A program made the translations under genes and the position numbers. A stretch of 64,000 nt of DNA from an uncultured Rhodopila sp. GTDB lineage: Bacteria > Pseudomonadota > Alphaproteobacteria > Acetobacterales > Acetobacteraceae. The notes under the pieces are model-generated. The model was given only the letters and a program-made list of their open reading frames with translations, was not told the origin of the DNA and made no database searches. This document shows positions 35,919-45,378 of the stretch, one piece after another. Positions within the stretch are counted from its first letter, which is position 1, and each line of letters starts with the position of its first letter. Where the stretch lies: assembly GCF_903944925.1 (NCBI RefSeq), contig NZ_CAJATU010000072.1, positions 1 to 64,000 on the forward strand, given 5' to 3'.

Positions 35919-36167
35919 ATGGATCTGACAGTACACATTCCCGATGAGCTTGCCCACCGTGTGCGCGAAGCCGACTTTGCTCGTCTGGAGCGAGCGGCGC
36001 TGGAAGCGGTGTTACGCGCCGCCGAGGGGGGCGAGCGCGCCGTATCCGGTCATGCCCCCGACCGTTCGCCGCAGGAAGCGGCGGCTCGCCTGCGCGCGGC
36101 GCGCCCGGGTAACCGTCTGCCGGAAGGCGTCAGCATTCGTGATCTCATGGTGCATGGGCGCGCGTGA
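35919..36167 (+). CDS. VapB-type antitoxin
   Basis: An 82-residue antitoxin: N-terminal MDLTVHIPDELAHRVREAD (DNA-binding/RHH-like start) and C-terminal RPGNRLPEGVSIRDLMVHGR, a tail found in antitoxins that pair with PIN-domain toxins. Its TGA overlaps the GTG of a truncated toxin frame (GTGA). The antitoxin itself looks intact. The sequence around the start (GGAATATTTACAC ahead of the ATG) is AT-rich and may carry its own operator. Confidence 0.72.
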   Translation: MDLTVHIPDELAHRVREADFARLERAALEAVLRAAEGGERAVSGHAPDRSPQEAAARLRAARPGNRLPEGVSIRDLMVHGRA

Positions 36168-36307
36168 GTGGCTTTGTTCTCGATCACCCGGTCACCATGC
36201 GCTGGTGCTTTGACAGCGGCGCGCACGCCTACGCGGACTATATCCTCGAGCAGATCGAAACGCGGCGGAGTTACGGCTTTTGTGCCGACGCGGTGGCATT
36301 TGATTGA
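36164..36307 (+). pseudogene. VapC PIN-domain toxin, truncated
   Basis: GTG at 36164 opens a frame reading VSGFVLDHPVTMRWCFDSGA and YADYILEQIETRRS before diverging and stopping after 47 residues. This matches only the first third of a ~130-residue VapC: the first catalytic Asp (VLDxxVT) is present, while the VPALWxLEVAN segment and the other acidic residues are gone. The toxin should be inactive. It is coupled to the intact VapB gene. Confidence 0.7.
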
Positions 36308-36361
36308 TACTACCATCGCAGCAATCGAGAAGACGTACGGAAGGCGTGCCACGTGGCGCCG

Positions 36362-36919
36362 TTACGCGGCTGGCTTCCACTTGATGGAACAGCCAATCGA
36401 TGGCACCTGCCCGGGCGGCGCTTCGCCGTTCGCGGCAATGGCGCGCATCGCGTCCATCAGCTCCCGCCGCGCCCCGGGCGGTGGCGGCGATGTGCGGCCT
36501 TCGTCGAGGCGACCGCGGTATTTCAGCCGGCGGCGCGCATCGTAGCCAAAGAAGTCGGGCGTGCAGACCGCGCCATAGGCCCGCGCGACCGACTGGCCCT
36601 CGTCGTGCAGATAGGGGAACGGAAACGCGTGCGCCCGGGCGAATCGCTGCATCGCCTCGAACGAGTCCGCGGGGTAGGCCTCGGCGTCATTGGAGCAGAT
36701 CGCGGCGAAGCCGATACCCTCCGCCATCAGCGCGCTTGCGTCGGCCACGAGACGGTCGATCACCGCCACCACGTAGGGGCAGTGATTGCAGATGAAGACG
36801 ATCACCGTGCCGTTCGCGCCGGCAACCTCGTCGAGCGCATAGGTCCGCCCGTCCGTGCCCTTCAGCCGGAAATCGGGGGCAGGGATGTCCAGCGCCAGCG
36901 GCGGCGGCGTTGCGGCCAT
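36362..36919 (-). CDS. Thioredoxin-fold redoxin (AhpC/TSA-like)
   Basis: A 185-residue cytoplasmic thiol-disulfide protein. After APDFRLKGTDGRTYALDEV comes the redox centre FICNHCPYV (Cys-x-x-Cys at about residues 45-48), then ICSNDAEAYPADSFEAM, FPYLHDEGQSVARAYGAVCT and FFGYDARRRLKYRGR, which define the common 'thioredoxin family / redoxin' group. No signal peptide. GAGGAG lies 9 nt before the ATG. Possibly a peroxiredoxin-like or disulfide reductase; partner unknown. Confidence 0.88.
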   Translation of the reverse strand: MAATPPPLALDIPAPDFRLKGTDGRTYALDEVAGANGTVIVFICNHCPYVVAVIDRLVADASALMAEGIGFAAICSNDAEAYPADSFEAMQRFARAHAFPFPYLHDEGQSVARAYGAVCTPDFFGYDARRRLKYRGRLDEGRTSPPPPGARRELMDAMRAIAANGEAPPGQVPSIGCSIKWKPAA

Positions 36920-37095
36920 GGGGATCAGCTCCTCGGGTTCGGCAGCCTTGTCTACCGCAAAACACGGCGGCAGGGGAGTGGCGCCGCCCTGCCCGGACGT
37001 CATGCACGCCCGAGGCGACGCCAAACCCGCGTGCCCGCAGTGAAAGCGAGTCTCCATCCACGCCTTCCGCCGGTGCAGACGACCGAGCTCAAGTC

Positions 37096-38919
37096 TCAAT
37101 ATCCCGCCGCATGCGGCAGCCACAGCGTGATCCACGGCACGAACGCGATCACCAGCAGGCACGCCAGCAGCAGCCCCAGATACCCCAGCATCGGCCGCAC
37201 CGTCACCTCTATCGGCACGCCGCCAATCAGGCACGCGCCGTAAAGCCCCAGCCCCAAAGGCGGGGCGAACAGCCCGATGCCCATGGCAATCACCAGCACC
37301 ACGCCGTAGTGCAGCGGGCCGATGCCCAGTTGCACCGCCACCGGCACCAGCAGCGGACCGAAAATGATCAGCGCCGCCGCGCCCTCCAGCACCGCGCCCA
37401 TGACGATCAGGATGGCGATCGACAGCAGCAGGAACAGCCAGGCGCCGCTGCTGCCGGAGACGGCGATCATCGCCTCGGCCAGCCGGTGCGGCACCTGCTG
37501 CAAGGTCAGCATGAACGCCAGCGCCTGAGCCGCCGCGACGATGAACAGCACCAGCCCCGACCGCGTCGCCGCATTGACGAAGCTGCGCAGCGCCGCGCGC
37601 GGGCCGAGTTCCCGGAATACCACGCCGCCGACCACCAGCGCATACAGCGCCGCGAAGGCGGACACTTCGGTGGCCGTGGCGAAGCCGGAGCGGAAGCCGC
37701 CGAAGATGATGACGATCAGCCCCAGCGTCACCGCCGCCCCGCCCCAGAGTTTCATCAATGACGTCCGGACGCCGGGTGCCGCAACGGGCCGCCTCGCGCC
37801 GAACAGCACGGCCACGCCAATCAGCGCCAGCGCCATCAGCCCCGCCGGCAGCAGGCCGGCCATGAACAGCCCGCCGATGGACAGGTTGGCGACGAACCCC
37901 AGGATAATCAGGTTGATGCAGGGCGGAATCGTCTCCGCCATCACCGCCGAGGCCGCCAGCAGCGCCACCGCGCCGCCCGGGTTCTGCCCCGACTTCCGCG
38001 CCGCCGGGATCAGCACCGAGCCAACCGCCGCGACATCGGCCATTTTCGAGCCGGAGATACCCGAAAAGATCACCATCGCCAGCACCATCACGACGTTCAA
38101 CCCGCCGCGCATCCGGCCCACCAGCCGCTCCAGCAATTCGATCAGCCGCACCGACATGCCGTTGGCCTCCATCAGGTAGCCGACGAGGATGAAGAACGGG
38201 ATCGCCAAAAGAACGAAATTGTCGATGCCGCGGGCCATCTGCTGGGCGAAGATGACGCCGGGCAGGGTGCCCTCCACCCACACATGGATCAGCGCCGACA
38301 GCGCCAGGGCAAAGCCGATCGGCACGCCGCCGATAAGGCAGAGGACGAAGCCGATGAGCATCAGCGGACCGGAGGCGGGCAGGGTGTCCGGGGCGTAGGT
38401 TGTCCAAAGCCAACACCCGGCCGCGATCACCGCTACCGCAACGATCGCCGCCGCAATATCCGTGGCGGCGTGCCGCCCGATGCGGAACAGCGCGAACAGC
38501 GCCATGAAAACCGCGCCCGCGCCCATCGGATAGAAGGTCAGTTCCAGCGGCAGGCCGGAGCCGGTCGTCTGCCCCTCGGTGAACTGTCCCAGTTGCAGCG
38601 CATAGATTGCGATGCATGTGGTGACGACCACCACCAGCACGGCGTTCAGCGCATCGGCCAGCCGCCGCGCGCGCGGCGGAAACCGCTCGACGAAGAACGC
38701 GACGCCGACATTGTCGCCGCGCGCCAGCGCCCCCGCCGCGCCGAAAAACGCCAGCGCCACCATCAGGCCGCGGGCGACGTCGTCCGCCCAGGCCAGCGGC
38801 GCGTCCAGCACCGTGCGGGACAGCACCGACACCGCGACCACCAGCAAATCGGCCGCCAGCAGCAGCGCCGCCGCGGCGTCCGCGACGCGCAGCAGCGGTG
38901 CGGCGACGTAACGCTCCAC
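37096..38919 (-). CDS. TRAP transporter permease, fused DctQ-DctM
   Basis: A 607-residue polytopic protein. Residues 1-160 are the small DctQ unit (four helices, with LSRTVLDAPLAWADDVARGL). Residues ~185-607 are the large DctM unit, with MLIGFVLCLIGGVPIGFALA, GIDNFVLLAIPFFILVGYLM, FSGISGSKMADVAAVGSVLIP and LGLYGACLIGG. It moves an organic acid (C4-dicarboxylate, sugar acid or keto acid) with Na+ or H+ using the binding protein encoded just upstream. GTG start at 38919 lies 5 bp after the binding-protein stop. Confidence 0.92.
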   Translation of the reverse strand: MERYVAAPLLRVADAAAALLLAADLLVVAVSVLSRTVLDAPLAWADDVARGLMVALAFFGAAGALARGDNVGVAFFVERFPPRARRLADALNAVLVVVVTTCIAIYALQLGQFTEGQTTGSGLPLELTFYPMGAGAVFMALFALFRIGRHAATDIAAAIVAVAVIAAGCWLWTTYAPDTLPASGPLMLIGFVLCLIGGVPIGFALALSALIHVWVEGTLPGVIFAQQMARGIDNFVLLAIPFFILVGYLMEANGMSVRLIELLERLVGRMRGGLNVVMVLAMVIFSGISGSKMADVAAVGSVLIPAARKSGQNPGGAVALLAASAVMAETIPPCINLIILGFVANLSIGGLFMAGLLPAGLMALALIGVAVLFGARRPVAAPGVRTSLMKLWGGAAVTLGLIVIIFGGFRSGFATATEVSAFAALYALVVGGVVFRELGPRAALRSFVNAATRSGLVLFIVAAAQALAFMLTLQQVPHRLAEAMIAVSGSSGAWLFLLLSIAILIVMGAVLEGAAALIIFGPLLVPVAVQLGIGPLHYGVVLVIAMGIGLFAPPLGLGLYGACLIGGVPIEVTVRPMLGYLGLLLACLLVIAFVPWITLWLPHAAGY

Positions 38920-38924
38920 GCGTG

Positions 38925-39935
38925 TTACGCCGGGGTTGCCCGCACGGTGTCGACGATCGCCTTGGCTTCCGGATGGGCTTTGACGAACGCATCCGTCTGC
39001 GGCAGCACGCGCTGGCGGAACGCCTCGCGGTCGCATTGGATGACGGTGACGCCTTTGTCCTTCAGCACGCCCAGCGCCTCCTGCGCGACCTCCAGCCCGT
39101 GCGCGCGGGTGTCGATCGCGGCCTTGCCGGCGGCGTCGAGGAAGCCGTCCCGCAGTTTCGGGTCCATCCGGCGGAACGTGACGTCGGAGAAATAGGTCAC
39201 CAGCGGCGAGAAATTGTGCTGCGTCAGCGTGTAGTATTTGGTGGTCTCGTAGAACTTGCTCGCCAGGATCGTCGGCGGATCGTGCTCCAGCCCGTCCAGC
39301 ACGCCGGCCTGCAGCGCGGTGTAGATCTCCCCGAACGCCAGCGGCGTGGCCGCGGCCCCCATCAGGCGCAGGCATTCCGTAATGATCGGGTTCGGCAAGG
39401 TCCTGATCTTCAGCCCCGCCAGGTCCGCCGGCGCGTTCACCGGCTGCTTCGCCAGCACGCTGCGGGCGCCGAAATTATACGCCCAGGCAATCAGGTGGAT
39501 GTTGGCGCCCTTCAGCAACGCGTCTTCCACCGGCTTCGCCGCACCGGCGTCCAGCGCCTTGGTCTGCTGCGGGAAGGACTGGAACAGGTAGCCGAGGTCG
39601 TAGACGCCCACCAGCGGCACGAGGTTGGCGGAGATCGAGGTGCCCGACACCATCAGGTCGATGACGCCGAGCTTGACCGAGTTGATGACGTCGATCTCCT
39701 GGCCGAGCTGGTTGTCCGGGAAGAACTGGATTTTGATCTGCTCGTCGAGGCCGTTGGCCTTCAGGGCTTTCAGCAGGGTGTCGTAGTAGACCCGGCCGTT
39801 GGCGTAGCGCGGGTCGTTGGCCTGGGATGAAGACAGCTTCAGCGTGGCGGCGGCGGCGCGGGCGCGGCCGATGAGGGCGGGGGCGAGCGGCAGGGCGGCA
39901 GCGTGGCGCAGGACGCTTCGGCGGGTCTGTGGCAT
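38925..39935 (-). CDS. TRAP transporter substrate-binding protein
   Basis: A 336-residue periplasmic DctP-family receptor. A Tat-like signal (RRSVLRHAAALPLAPALIG) ends near ARA-AAA. The mature part has LKLSSSQANDPRYANGRVYY, FPDNQLGQEIDVINSVKLG and, at about residue 200, the family segment LAGLKIRTLPNPI with the Arg that binds the ligand carboxylate, then GLEHDPPTILASKFYE. First gene of the two-gene TRAP operon. Confidence 0.93.
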   Translation of the reverse strand: MPQTRRSVLRHAAALPLAPALIGRARAAAATLKLSSSQANDPRYANGRVYYDTLLKALKANGLDEQIKIQFFPDNQLGQEIDVINSVKLGVIDLMVSGTSISANLVPLVGVYDLGYLFQSFPQQTKALDAGAAKPVEDALLKGANIHLIAWAYNFGARSVLAKQPVNAPADLAGLKIRTLPNPIITECLRLMGAAATPLAFGEIYTALQAGVLDGLEHDPPTILASKFYETTKYYTLTQHNFSPLVTYFSDVTFRRMDPKLRDGFLDAAGKAAIDTRAHGLEVAQEALGVLKDKGVTVIQCDREAFRQRVLPQTDAFVKAHPEAKAIVDTVRATPA

Positions 39936-40083
39936 GGTCGTAGGTCTCTCCCGGGTTCGGCGTCTGTGCGGCCGTTGTGGGGGGAGAATAGGGCGGACGG
40001 CCCCCGGTTCACAAGGGAACGGCCGGGCAGACCTGCGCGATCAGGACGCTGACGCTTCCCCCCAGCCAATCCTCCGCCCGCAA

Positions 40084-40445
40084 TCCGTCGACCCGTTCGA
40101 ACGCCCTCAGGTTCCCGTCACGACGATCAACCCCCGGCTGCGCGCATGCCCGGCGATCAGCGTGTCGTACCCTCCGATCGACTGGCCCTGCCGCTCCAGC
40201 GCCGCGCGTATATCCGCGGCGTGGGCCGCGGCATCCTCATCGAGCGCCAGCACCTCGAGCCTGGCGGTAAACCGATCGATCTCCCGCCGGTTCTCCACCG
40301 GCCGGTTGGATTTCCCCGCTCCAACCGGCAGCTCAGTCAGGACGATCGTCGAGATGCAAACCGCCCCGGTCTCCTGGCTGAAACGTTGGCGCAACCCGGC
40401 CGGCCGATGAGCCCACCACCAGTTGGATAGCGGACTGGTAATCAC
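40084..40445 (-). pseudogene. VapC toxin remnant, altered at both ends
   Basis: The middle reads as a VapC: HRPAGLRQRFSQ, AVCISTIVLTELPVGAGKSN, RFTARLEVLALDEDAAAHAA, IRAALERQGQSIGGYDTLIA, HARSRGLIVVT. After VVTG the frame stops, but the next frame continues with the true VapC ending NLRAFERVDGLRAEDWL, so a frameshift sits at about 40107-40112. The N-terminus (ITSPLSNWWWA) lacks the LDTN motif with its catalytic Asp. No antitoxin gene is found upstream. Confidence 0.75.
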
Positions 40446-40656
40446 CGACGTTACTCACCGCCATCTCCAGGACAATTGCCACCGTTTCACGATTCGAAAC
40501 TTCGCCTGGCAAAGTACATTACGTACTCATCATTACGGCACCAGTGTCAAGTGCTTTCCGGCGAGAGGTATGCGCTCGATACCCATCGAAATCCTCTCAA
40601 TTTGCCCCGATATAGAATAGATTACCCACTCTATGCCATCGCGCCGCTCGACATGC

Positions 40657-41559
40657 CTACAACCCGCACGCAATATCCAGCGCCATCCGGATCAGCTTGT
40701 CGCTCGCCTCCGGCGTGCGGAACGCGCTATGCGCCGACAGCGTCACGTTCGGCAGCGTCGTCAGCACATCCCCCGCCGGCAGCGGCTCGGTCGCGAACAC
40801 ATCCAGCGCCGCATGCCGCAACCGCCCGAACCGCAACGCCTCGATCATCGCGGTTTCATCCACAATCGCCGCCCGCGCCGTATTCACCAAAATCGTCCCC
40901 GGCCTGACCCGCGCCAACCGCTCCGCGCTCAGAAACCCCCGCGTCGCGTCATTCAGCAGCAGATGCACCGACAGCACATGGCTCTGCTCCAGCAGCGTAT
41001 CCAAATCGGCGAACGTCACCCCCGGCGCGGTCTTCGGCGTCCGGTTCCACGCCAGCACCCGCATCCCCGAGCCCGCCGCGATCCGCGCCACCTCCGCCGC
41101 AATCCCGCCAAAGCCAATCAGGCCAAGCGTCTTGCCGGTGAGTTCCACGCCCTCGGTGCGCAGCCACTGCCCCGCCCGCATCCCGCCATCCATCCGCGCC
41201 AGCCCGCGCGCCGCCGCCCACATCAGCGCGATCGTATGCTCCGCCACCGCCGTATCGCCGTAGCCCTTGATGGTGTGCACGGTGATCCCGAGCGCCGCCA
41301 GCTCCTCCGGATTCATGTAGCTGCGCGCCCCGGTGCCCAGGAAGATCACATGCTTCAGGCCGGAGCACCGCCGCATCGCCTCCGTCGGCAGTGCGCTATG
41401 GTCGTCGAAGATGAAGTCGTAGCCGGCGGTCAGCGCCGGCAGTTCCGCCGGGCTGATCTCACCGCGCTCCAGCACGTCCATCGGCGGATCATCAGCCCGC
41501 ACCATGCGATGGAAGACACCCGCCAGATCGTCCACCGCATCCAGGAACAGGCCCTTCAT
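40657..41559 (-). CDS. D-isomer specific 2-hydroxyacid dehydrogenase
   Basis: A 300-residue NAD(P)-dependent dehydrogenase. The nucleotide-binding domain has GKTLGLIGFGGIAAEVARI at about residues 137-155. Catalytic residues: Arg in NTARAAIVDE, Glu in FATEPLP, His in LSAHSAFRTPE. GTGARSYMN and KGYGDTAVAEHTIALM are catalytic-domain features. Reduces a 2-oxo acid (glyoxylate, hydroxypyruvate, phosphoglycerate type) or the reverse; substrate not determined. GAGGGGG precedes the ATG at 41559. Confidence 0.92.
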   Translation of the reverse strand: MKGLFLDAVDDLAGVFHRMVRADDPPMDVLERGEISPAELPALTAGYDFIFDDHSALPTEAMRRCSGLKHVIFLGTGARSYMNPEELAALGITVHTIKGYGDTAVAEHTIALMWAAARGLARMDGGMRAGQWLRTEGVELTGKTLGLIGFGGIAAEVARIAAGSGMRVLAWNRTPKTAPGVTFADLDTLLEQSHVLSVHLLLNDATRGFLSAERLARVRPGTILVNTARAAIVDETAMIEALRFGRLRHAALDVFATEPLPAGDVLTTLPNVTLSAHSAFRTPEASDKLIRMALDIACGL

Positions 41560-41661
41560 CGCATCCCCCTCTGACGCACATAAGCCACAACTCTGGGCAA
41601 CCATGCGGGCCTCGACAAGCGGTGACCCCGGCCGGCAGCGAATCTGCTACATCAGGACCGG

Positions 41662-43470
41662 ATGGCACGCCCCGCCCCAACCGTCCCCCGGTTCTACCCG
41701 TCCGAACCGGACACCCTCGACGAACCCGGCGAACCGCCGCGAAGCCGGGGGTCGCGCAAAAAGCGCGTCCTGCTCTGGCTGCTGCGCTGGAGCTTCATCG
41801 CAGCGGTCTGGCTCGGTCTCGCCGCCGCCGTCATGCTGCTGTGGTACTCCCGCGACCTTCCCCGCCCCGAATCCGCGCTCGACGCCGCCCGCCGCCCCAG
41901 CCTGATCCTGCAGGACCGCTCCGGCCACGTCATCGCCAGCTTCGGCGACCTGGTGGGCGAACCGCTGCGGCTGAAGGATTTTCCCCCGGCGCTGCCCGCC
42001 GCCCTGGTCGCGGTGGAGGACCGCCGCTTCTGGCATCATCACGGCATCGACCCCGTCGGGCTGCTGCGCGCCGCCGTCGTGAACCTCACCGCCGGCCATG
42101 TCGTCCAGGGCGGCTCCACCCTGACCCAGCAGGTCGCCAAGACGCTGTTCCTGACCAACGCCCGCACCACCAAGCGCAAGGTGCAGGAATTATTGCTGAC
42201 CCTCTGGCTGGAACGCCACTTCACCAAGACCGAAATCCTCGAGATCTACCTCAACCGCGTCTATCTCGGCGCCGGTGCCTGGGGGATGGATGCCGCGGCG
42301 AAGACGTATTTCAACGTCTCCGCCCGCCGCCTGACCCTGCCGCAGGCGGCGGTGCTGGCCGGCCTGCCGCGCGCGCCGTCACGCTTCAACCCCAGGGTCA
42401 ACCCGGCCGCCGCGCTCGCCCGCGGCAAGGAGGTGCTAACCGCGATGGTGGAGAACGGCGACCTGACCGCGCAGCAGGCGCAAGCCGCCGCGGCGCAGAT
42501 CGCCTTTCCGCCCGCCCCGTCCGCCCCCGGCTGGTTCGCCGACTGGGTGGCGGATCAGTCGCAGACCCTGGTGGCGCCGGACGCCGACGCGACCTTGCGA
42601 ACCACGCTGGATGGCCGCACCCAGGCCATCGCCGAGACGCGCCTGTCCGCGCTGCTGGACGGACCTGGCGCCGCGGCCGAAGTCTCCGAAGGCGCCGTCA
42701 TCATTCTCGACACCGCAACCGGCGCCGTCCGCGCCATGGTCGGAGGCCACAGCTTCCGCGAATCGTCCTACAACCGCGCCGTGCTGTCGCGCCGCCAGCC
42801 CGGCTCCGCCTTCAAGCCGTTCGTCTGGCTGACCGCGCTGGAAACCGGCATGACCCCCGACGACACCATCATGGACGCGCCGCTGCGCATCGGCACCTGG
42901 AGCCCCACCAATATCGAGCATCGCTACCTCGGCGAGATCACGCTGGAGGAAGCCCTGGCGCAGTCGGTCAACACCGCGTCCGTCCGCATCCTGCTGAAAT
43001 CCGGCGGCCCGCGGGCCGTCGCCGCCACCGCCGCGCGCCTCGGCATCGCGGACAAACTCCCCAACGACGCCTCCCTCGCCCTCGGCACGGGTGAGGTCGG
43101 CCTGATGGAACTCACCGCCGCCTACGCGCCGTTCTTCAACGGCGGCAACCGCATCGTGCCGCACGGGCTGGACCGCATGCCGCATCAGCCGGAGCGGGTG
43201 ATGGACCCCGACAAGGCGGCGATGATGGCGCGGATGCTGGGCGCCGTGGTCAACCGCGGCACCGGCCGCGCCGCCGCGGTCCCGGGGCGCAGCGTCGCCG
43301 GCAAGACCGGCACGACGCAGGATTTCCGCGACGCCTGGTTCATCGGCTCGGTCAGGGGCATGCTGATCGGGATCTGGCTCGGCAATGACGACAACGAGCC
43401 GATGAAAGCGGTGACGGGCGGCGGCCTGCCGGCACGGCTGTTCCACGACATTGCCGTGGGCATCGACTGA
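41662..43470 (+). CDS. Class A penicillin-binding protein (PBP1-type)
   Basis: A 602-residue bifunctional peptidoglycan synthase. A cytoplasmic basic stretch and one membrane helix (about residues 38-62) precede a GT51 glycosyltransferase domain with EDRRFWHHHGID, GGSTLTQQVAK and LEIYLNRVYLGAGAWGM. The transpeptidase domain has SxxK in QPGSAFKPF (Ser nucleophile), SxN in AQSVNTASV and KTGTT near residue 550. Cross-links the cell wall. Divergent from the dehydrogenase gene. Confidence 0.94.
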   Translation: MARPAPTVPRFYPSEPDTLDEPGEPPRSRGSRKKRVLLWLLRWSFIAAVWLGLAAAVMLLWYSRDLPRPESALDAARRPSLILQDRSGHVIASFGDLVGEPLRLKDFPPALPAALVAVEDRRFWHHHGIDPVGLLRAAVVNLTAGHVVQGGSTLTQQVAKTLFLTNARTTKRKVQELLLTLWLERHFTKTEILEIYLNRVYLGAGAWGMDAAAKTYFNVSARRLTLPQAAVLAGLPRAPSRFNPRVNPAAALARGKEVLTAMVENGDLTAQQAQAAAAQIAFPPAPSAPGWFADWVADQSQTLVAPDADATLRTTLDGRTQAIAETRLSALLDGPGAAAEVSEGAVIILDTATGAVRAMVGGHSFRESSYNRAVLSRRQPGSAFKPFVWLTALETGMTPDDTIMDAPLRIGTWSPTNIEHRYLGEITLEEALAQSVNTASVRILLKSGGPRAVAATAARLGIADKLPNDASLALGTGEVGLMELTAAYAPFFNGGNRIVPHGLDRMPHQPERVMDPDKAAMMARMLGAVVNRGTGRAAAVPGRSVAGKTGTTQDFRDAWFIGSVRGMLIGIWLGNDDNEPMKAVTGGGLPARLFHDIAVGID

Positions 43471-43539
43471 GGATATTCAGCCGGTCCGCCGTTGTCATGT
43501 GTCGGAAATATTTACACTTTAATTCACTAAAATAAGACG

Positions 43540-43568
43540 TTGAATATCAAACCGTTGATTCTTATATG
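43540..43568 (+). promoter_or_regulatory. Candidate sigma-70 promoter
   Basis: TTGAAT (43540-43545) and TATATG (43563-43568) are separated by 17 bp in an AT-rich gap, about 100 bp upstream of the 60-residue membrane protein gene. Confidence 0.4.
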
Positions 43569-43666
43569 ATTTATCCGATGGCATGTGTTTTGCTTGTTAC
43601 ATGGTGTGTTTTTTGGCGCGCGCGAGTATCGGAATGTCCGGCCCTCACGGCAGGAGCAGGAATGTA

Positions 43667-43849
43667 ATGGGACCTAAAGACGATCAAACAGGGCTTCCGG
43701 CGGTGGCCGGTTTACTGGGTGTCGCCGTGGTGTCCATCTGGACCGCTCGCGCGCTTCCTCACGACGTATTGGCCTTTCTGATGGCCTGGATACTGGCTTC
43801 CGTGCCGGTTGGCATGTTGTTCGGCCATTGTGCTCTGAGCGAGGACTGA
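43667..43849 (+). CDS. Small two-helix membrane protein
   Basis: A 60-residue protein with two hydrophobic helices, LPAVAGLLGVAVVSIWTA and VLAFLMAWILASVPVGMLFG, joined by a short RALPHD turn and ending CALSED. AGGAG lies upstream of the ATG and a candidate promoter before that. Function unknown. It precedes eutB by 149 bp on the same strand; a link to ethanolamine use is possible but unproven. Confidence 0.6.
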   Translation: MGPKDDQTGLPAVAGLLGVAVVSIWTARALPHDVLAFLMAWILASVPVGMLFGHCALSED

Positions 43850-43998
43850 TCGCGCCACCGCCTGCACTTGGCAACCGCTGAAATGGAGCAAAGCACCGCA
43901 GACCGGACGACCCGGGGCCGCCGGCGTTGCGCAATGCGTCACGATAGAGGAGGCTGACCCCGCGCCCGATCCGGGCGAGCCGATGGGCACGGTGCAGC

Positions 43999-45378
43999 AT
44001 GACGGTGTACTCCGCGACTCTGGGCCGGCAGCGCCATGTCTTCGGCGATCTGAAAACCCTGATGGCGCAGGCCACGCCATTGCGCAGCGGCGACCTGCTG
44101 GCCGGCATCGCGGCACCGGCGCATGAGGCGCGGGTCGCCGCGCAATGCGCCCTGGCCGACGTGACGCTGCGGCGGTTCCTCGAAGAACCGGTCGTGCCCT
44201 ACGAGACCGACGCGGTAACGCGGCTCATCATCGACACCCACAATGAGGCCGCATTTGCGCCCATTGGCCATCTCACGGTGGGCGGCTTGCGCGACTTCCT
44301 GCTCTCCGATGCGGCGACGCCGCAGGTGCTGACGGCTTTGGCGCCGGGGATCACCCCGGAAATGGCGGCCGCCGTCGCCAAGATCAGCCGGCTGCAGGAC
44401 CTGGCGGCGATCGCCGCCAGGTGCCACGTCACGACCGCCTTCCGCACCACCATCGGCCTGCCCGGGCGGCTATCGACGCGGCTGCAGCCGAACCACCCGA
44501 CAGACGATCCGCGCGGCATCGCGGCGAGCATCCTCGACGGCTTGCTGCTCGGCTCCGGCGACGCCGTCATCGGCATCAATCCGGCCACCGACAGCCCGCA
44601 GCGCACCCGCACGCTGCTGTGCCTGCTCGACGATATTCGCCAGCGGCTGGAGATCCCGGTGCAAAGCTGCGTGCTCAGCCATGTCAGCACCACGCTGGAA
44701 CTGATCCGCCAGGGCGCGCCGGTGGACCTGGTGTTCCAGTCCATCGGCGGCACCGAGGCGACCAACCGCAGCTTCGGCTGCGACCTGGCGATGCTGGCGG
44801 AGGCGCGGGAGGCGGCGCTGTCGCTGCACCGCGGCGGCACGCAAGTGATGTATTTCGAGACCGGCCAGGGCAGCGCGCTGTCCGCCAATGCGCATCACGG
44901 CGTCGATCAGCAGACCCTGGAGGCGCGCGCCTACGCCGTGGCGCGGCACTTTCATCCGTTCCTGGTCAATACCGTGGTGGGGTTCATCGGCCCGGAATAC
45001 CTGTTCGACGGCAAGCAGATCATCCGGGCGGGCCTGGAGGACCATTTCTGCGGCAAGCTGCTCGGCCTGCCGATGGGCTGCGACGTCTGCTACACCAACC
45101 ACGCCGAGGCGGACCAGGACGACATGGACACGCTGCTGACCGTGCTGGTGGCGGCCGGGGTGAACTTCATCATGGGCGTCCCCGGGGCCGATGACATCAT
45201 GCTCGGGTACCAGAGCACCTCCTTCCACGACGCCCTGGCGATGCGCGAACTGTTCGGCCGCCGCCCGGCGCCCGAATTCGAAGCCTGGCTGGCCGCCCAG
45301 GGGTTGGCGGACGAGTCCGGCCGCATCCGTCCGCTCGGCCTGCCGGAGCGGCTGCAGCGCCTGCTTCCCGCAGCATGA
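43999..45378 (+). CDS. eutB: Ethanolamine ammonia-lyase large subunit
   Basis: A 459-residue adenosylcobalamin-dependent enzyme subunit that converts ethanolamine to acetaldehyde and ammonia. Family segments include MAQATPLRSGDLLAGIAA, PYETDAVTRLIIDTHN, VQSCVLSHVSTTLELI, FQSIGGTEATNRSFG, YFETGQGSALSANAHHG and GCDVCYTNHAEADQDD, which contain the substrate-binding Arg/Glu/Gln set. Overlaps eutC by ATGA. No reactivase eutA, permease or shell genes are present, so this is the non-compartment type used for nitrogen or carbon supply. Confidence 0.96.
   Translation: MTVYSATLGRQRHVFGDLKTLMAQATPLRSGDLLAGIAAPAHEARVAAQCALADVTLRRFLEEPVVPYETDAVTRLIIDTHNEAAFAPIGHLTVGGLRDFLLSDAATPQVLTALAPGITPEMAAAVAKISRLQDLAAIAARCHVTTAFRTTIGLPGRLSTRLQPNHPTDDPRGIAASILDGLLLGSGDAVIGINPATDSPQRTRTLLCLLDDIRQRLEIPVQSCVLSHVSTTLELIRQGAPVDLVFQSIGGTEATNRSFGCDLAMLAEAREAALSLHRGGTQVMYFETGQGSALSANAHHGVDQQTLEARAYAVARHFHPFLVNTVVGFIGPEYLFDGKQIIRAGLEDHFCGKLLGLPMGCDVCYTNHAEADQDDMDTLLTVLVAAGVNFIMGVPGADDIMLGYQSTSFHDALAMRELFGRRPAPEFEAWLAAQGLADESGRIRPLGLPERLQRLLPAA

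Noticed and set aside
40446-40656. Antitoxin gene upstream of the orphan VapC
   Set aside because: All frames on the minus strand here are short and none resembles VapB, Phd or other antitoxins.
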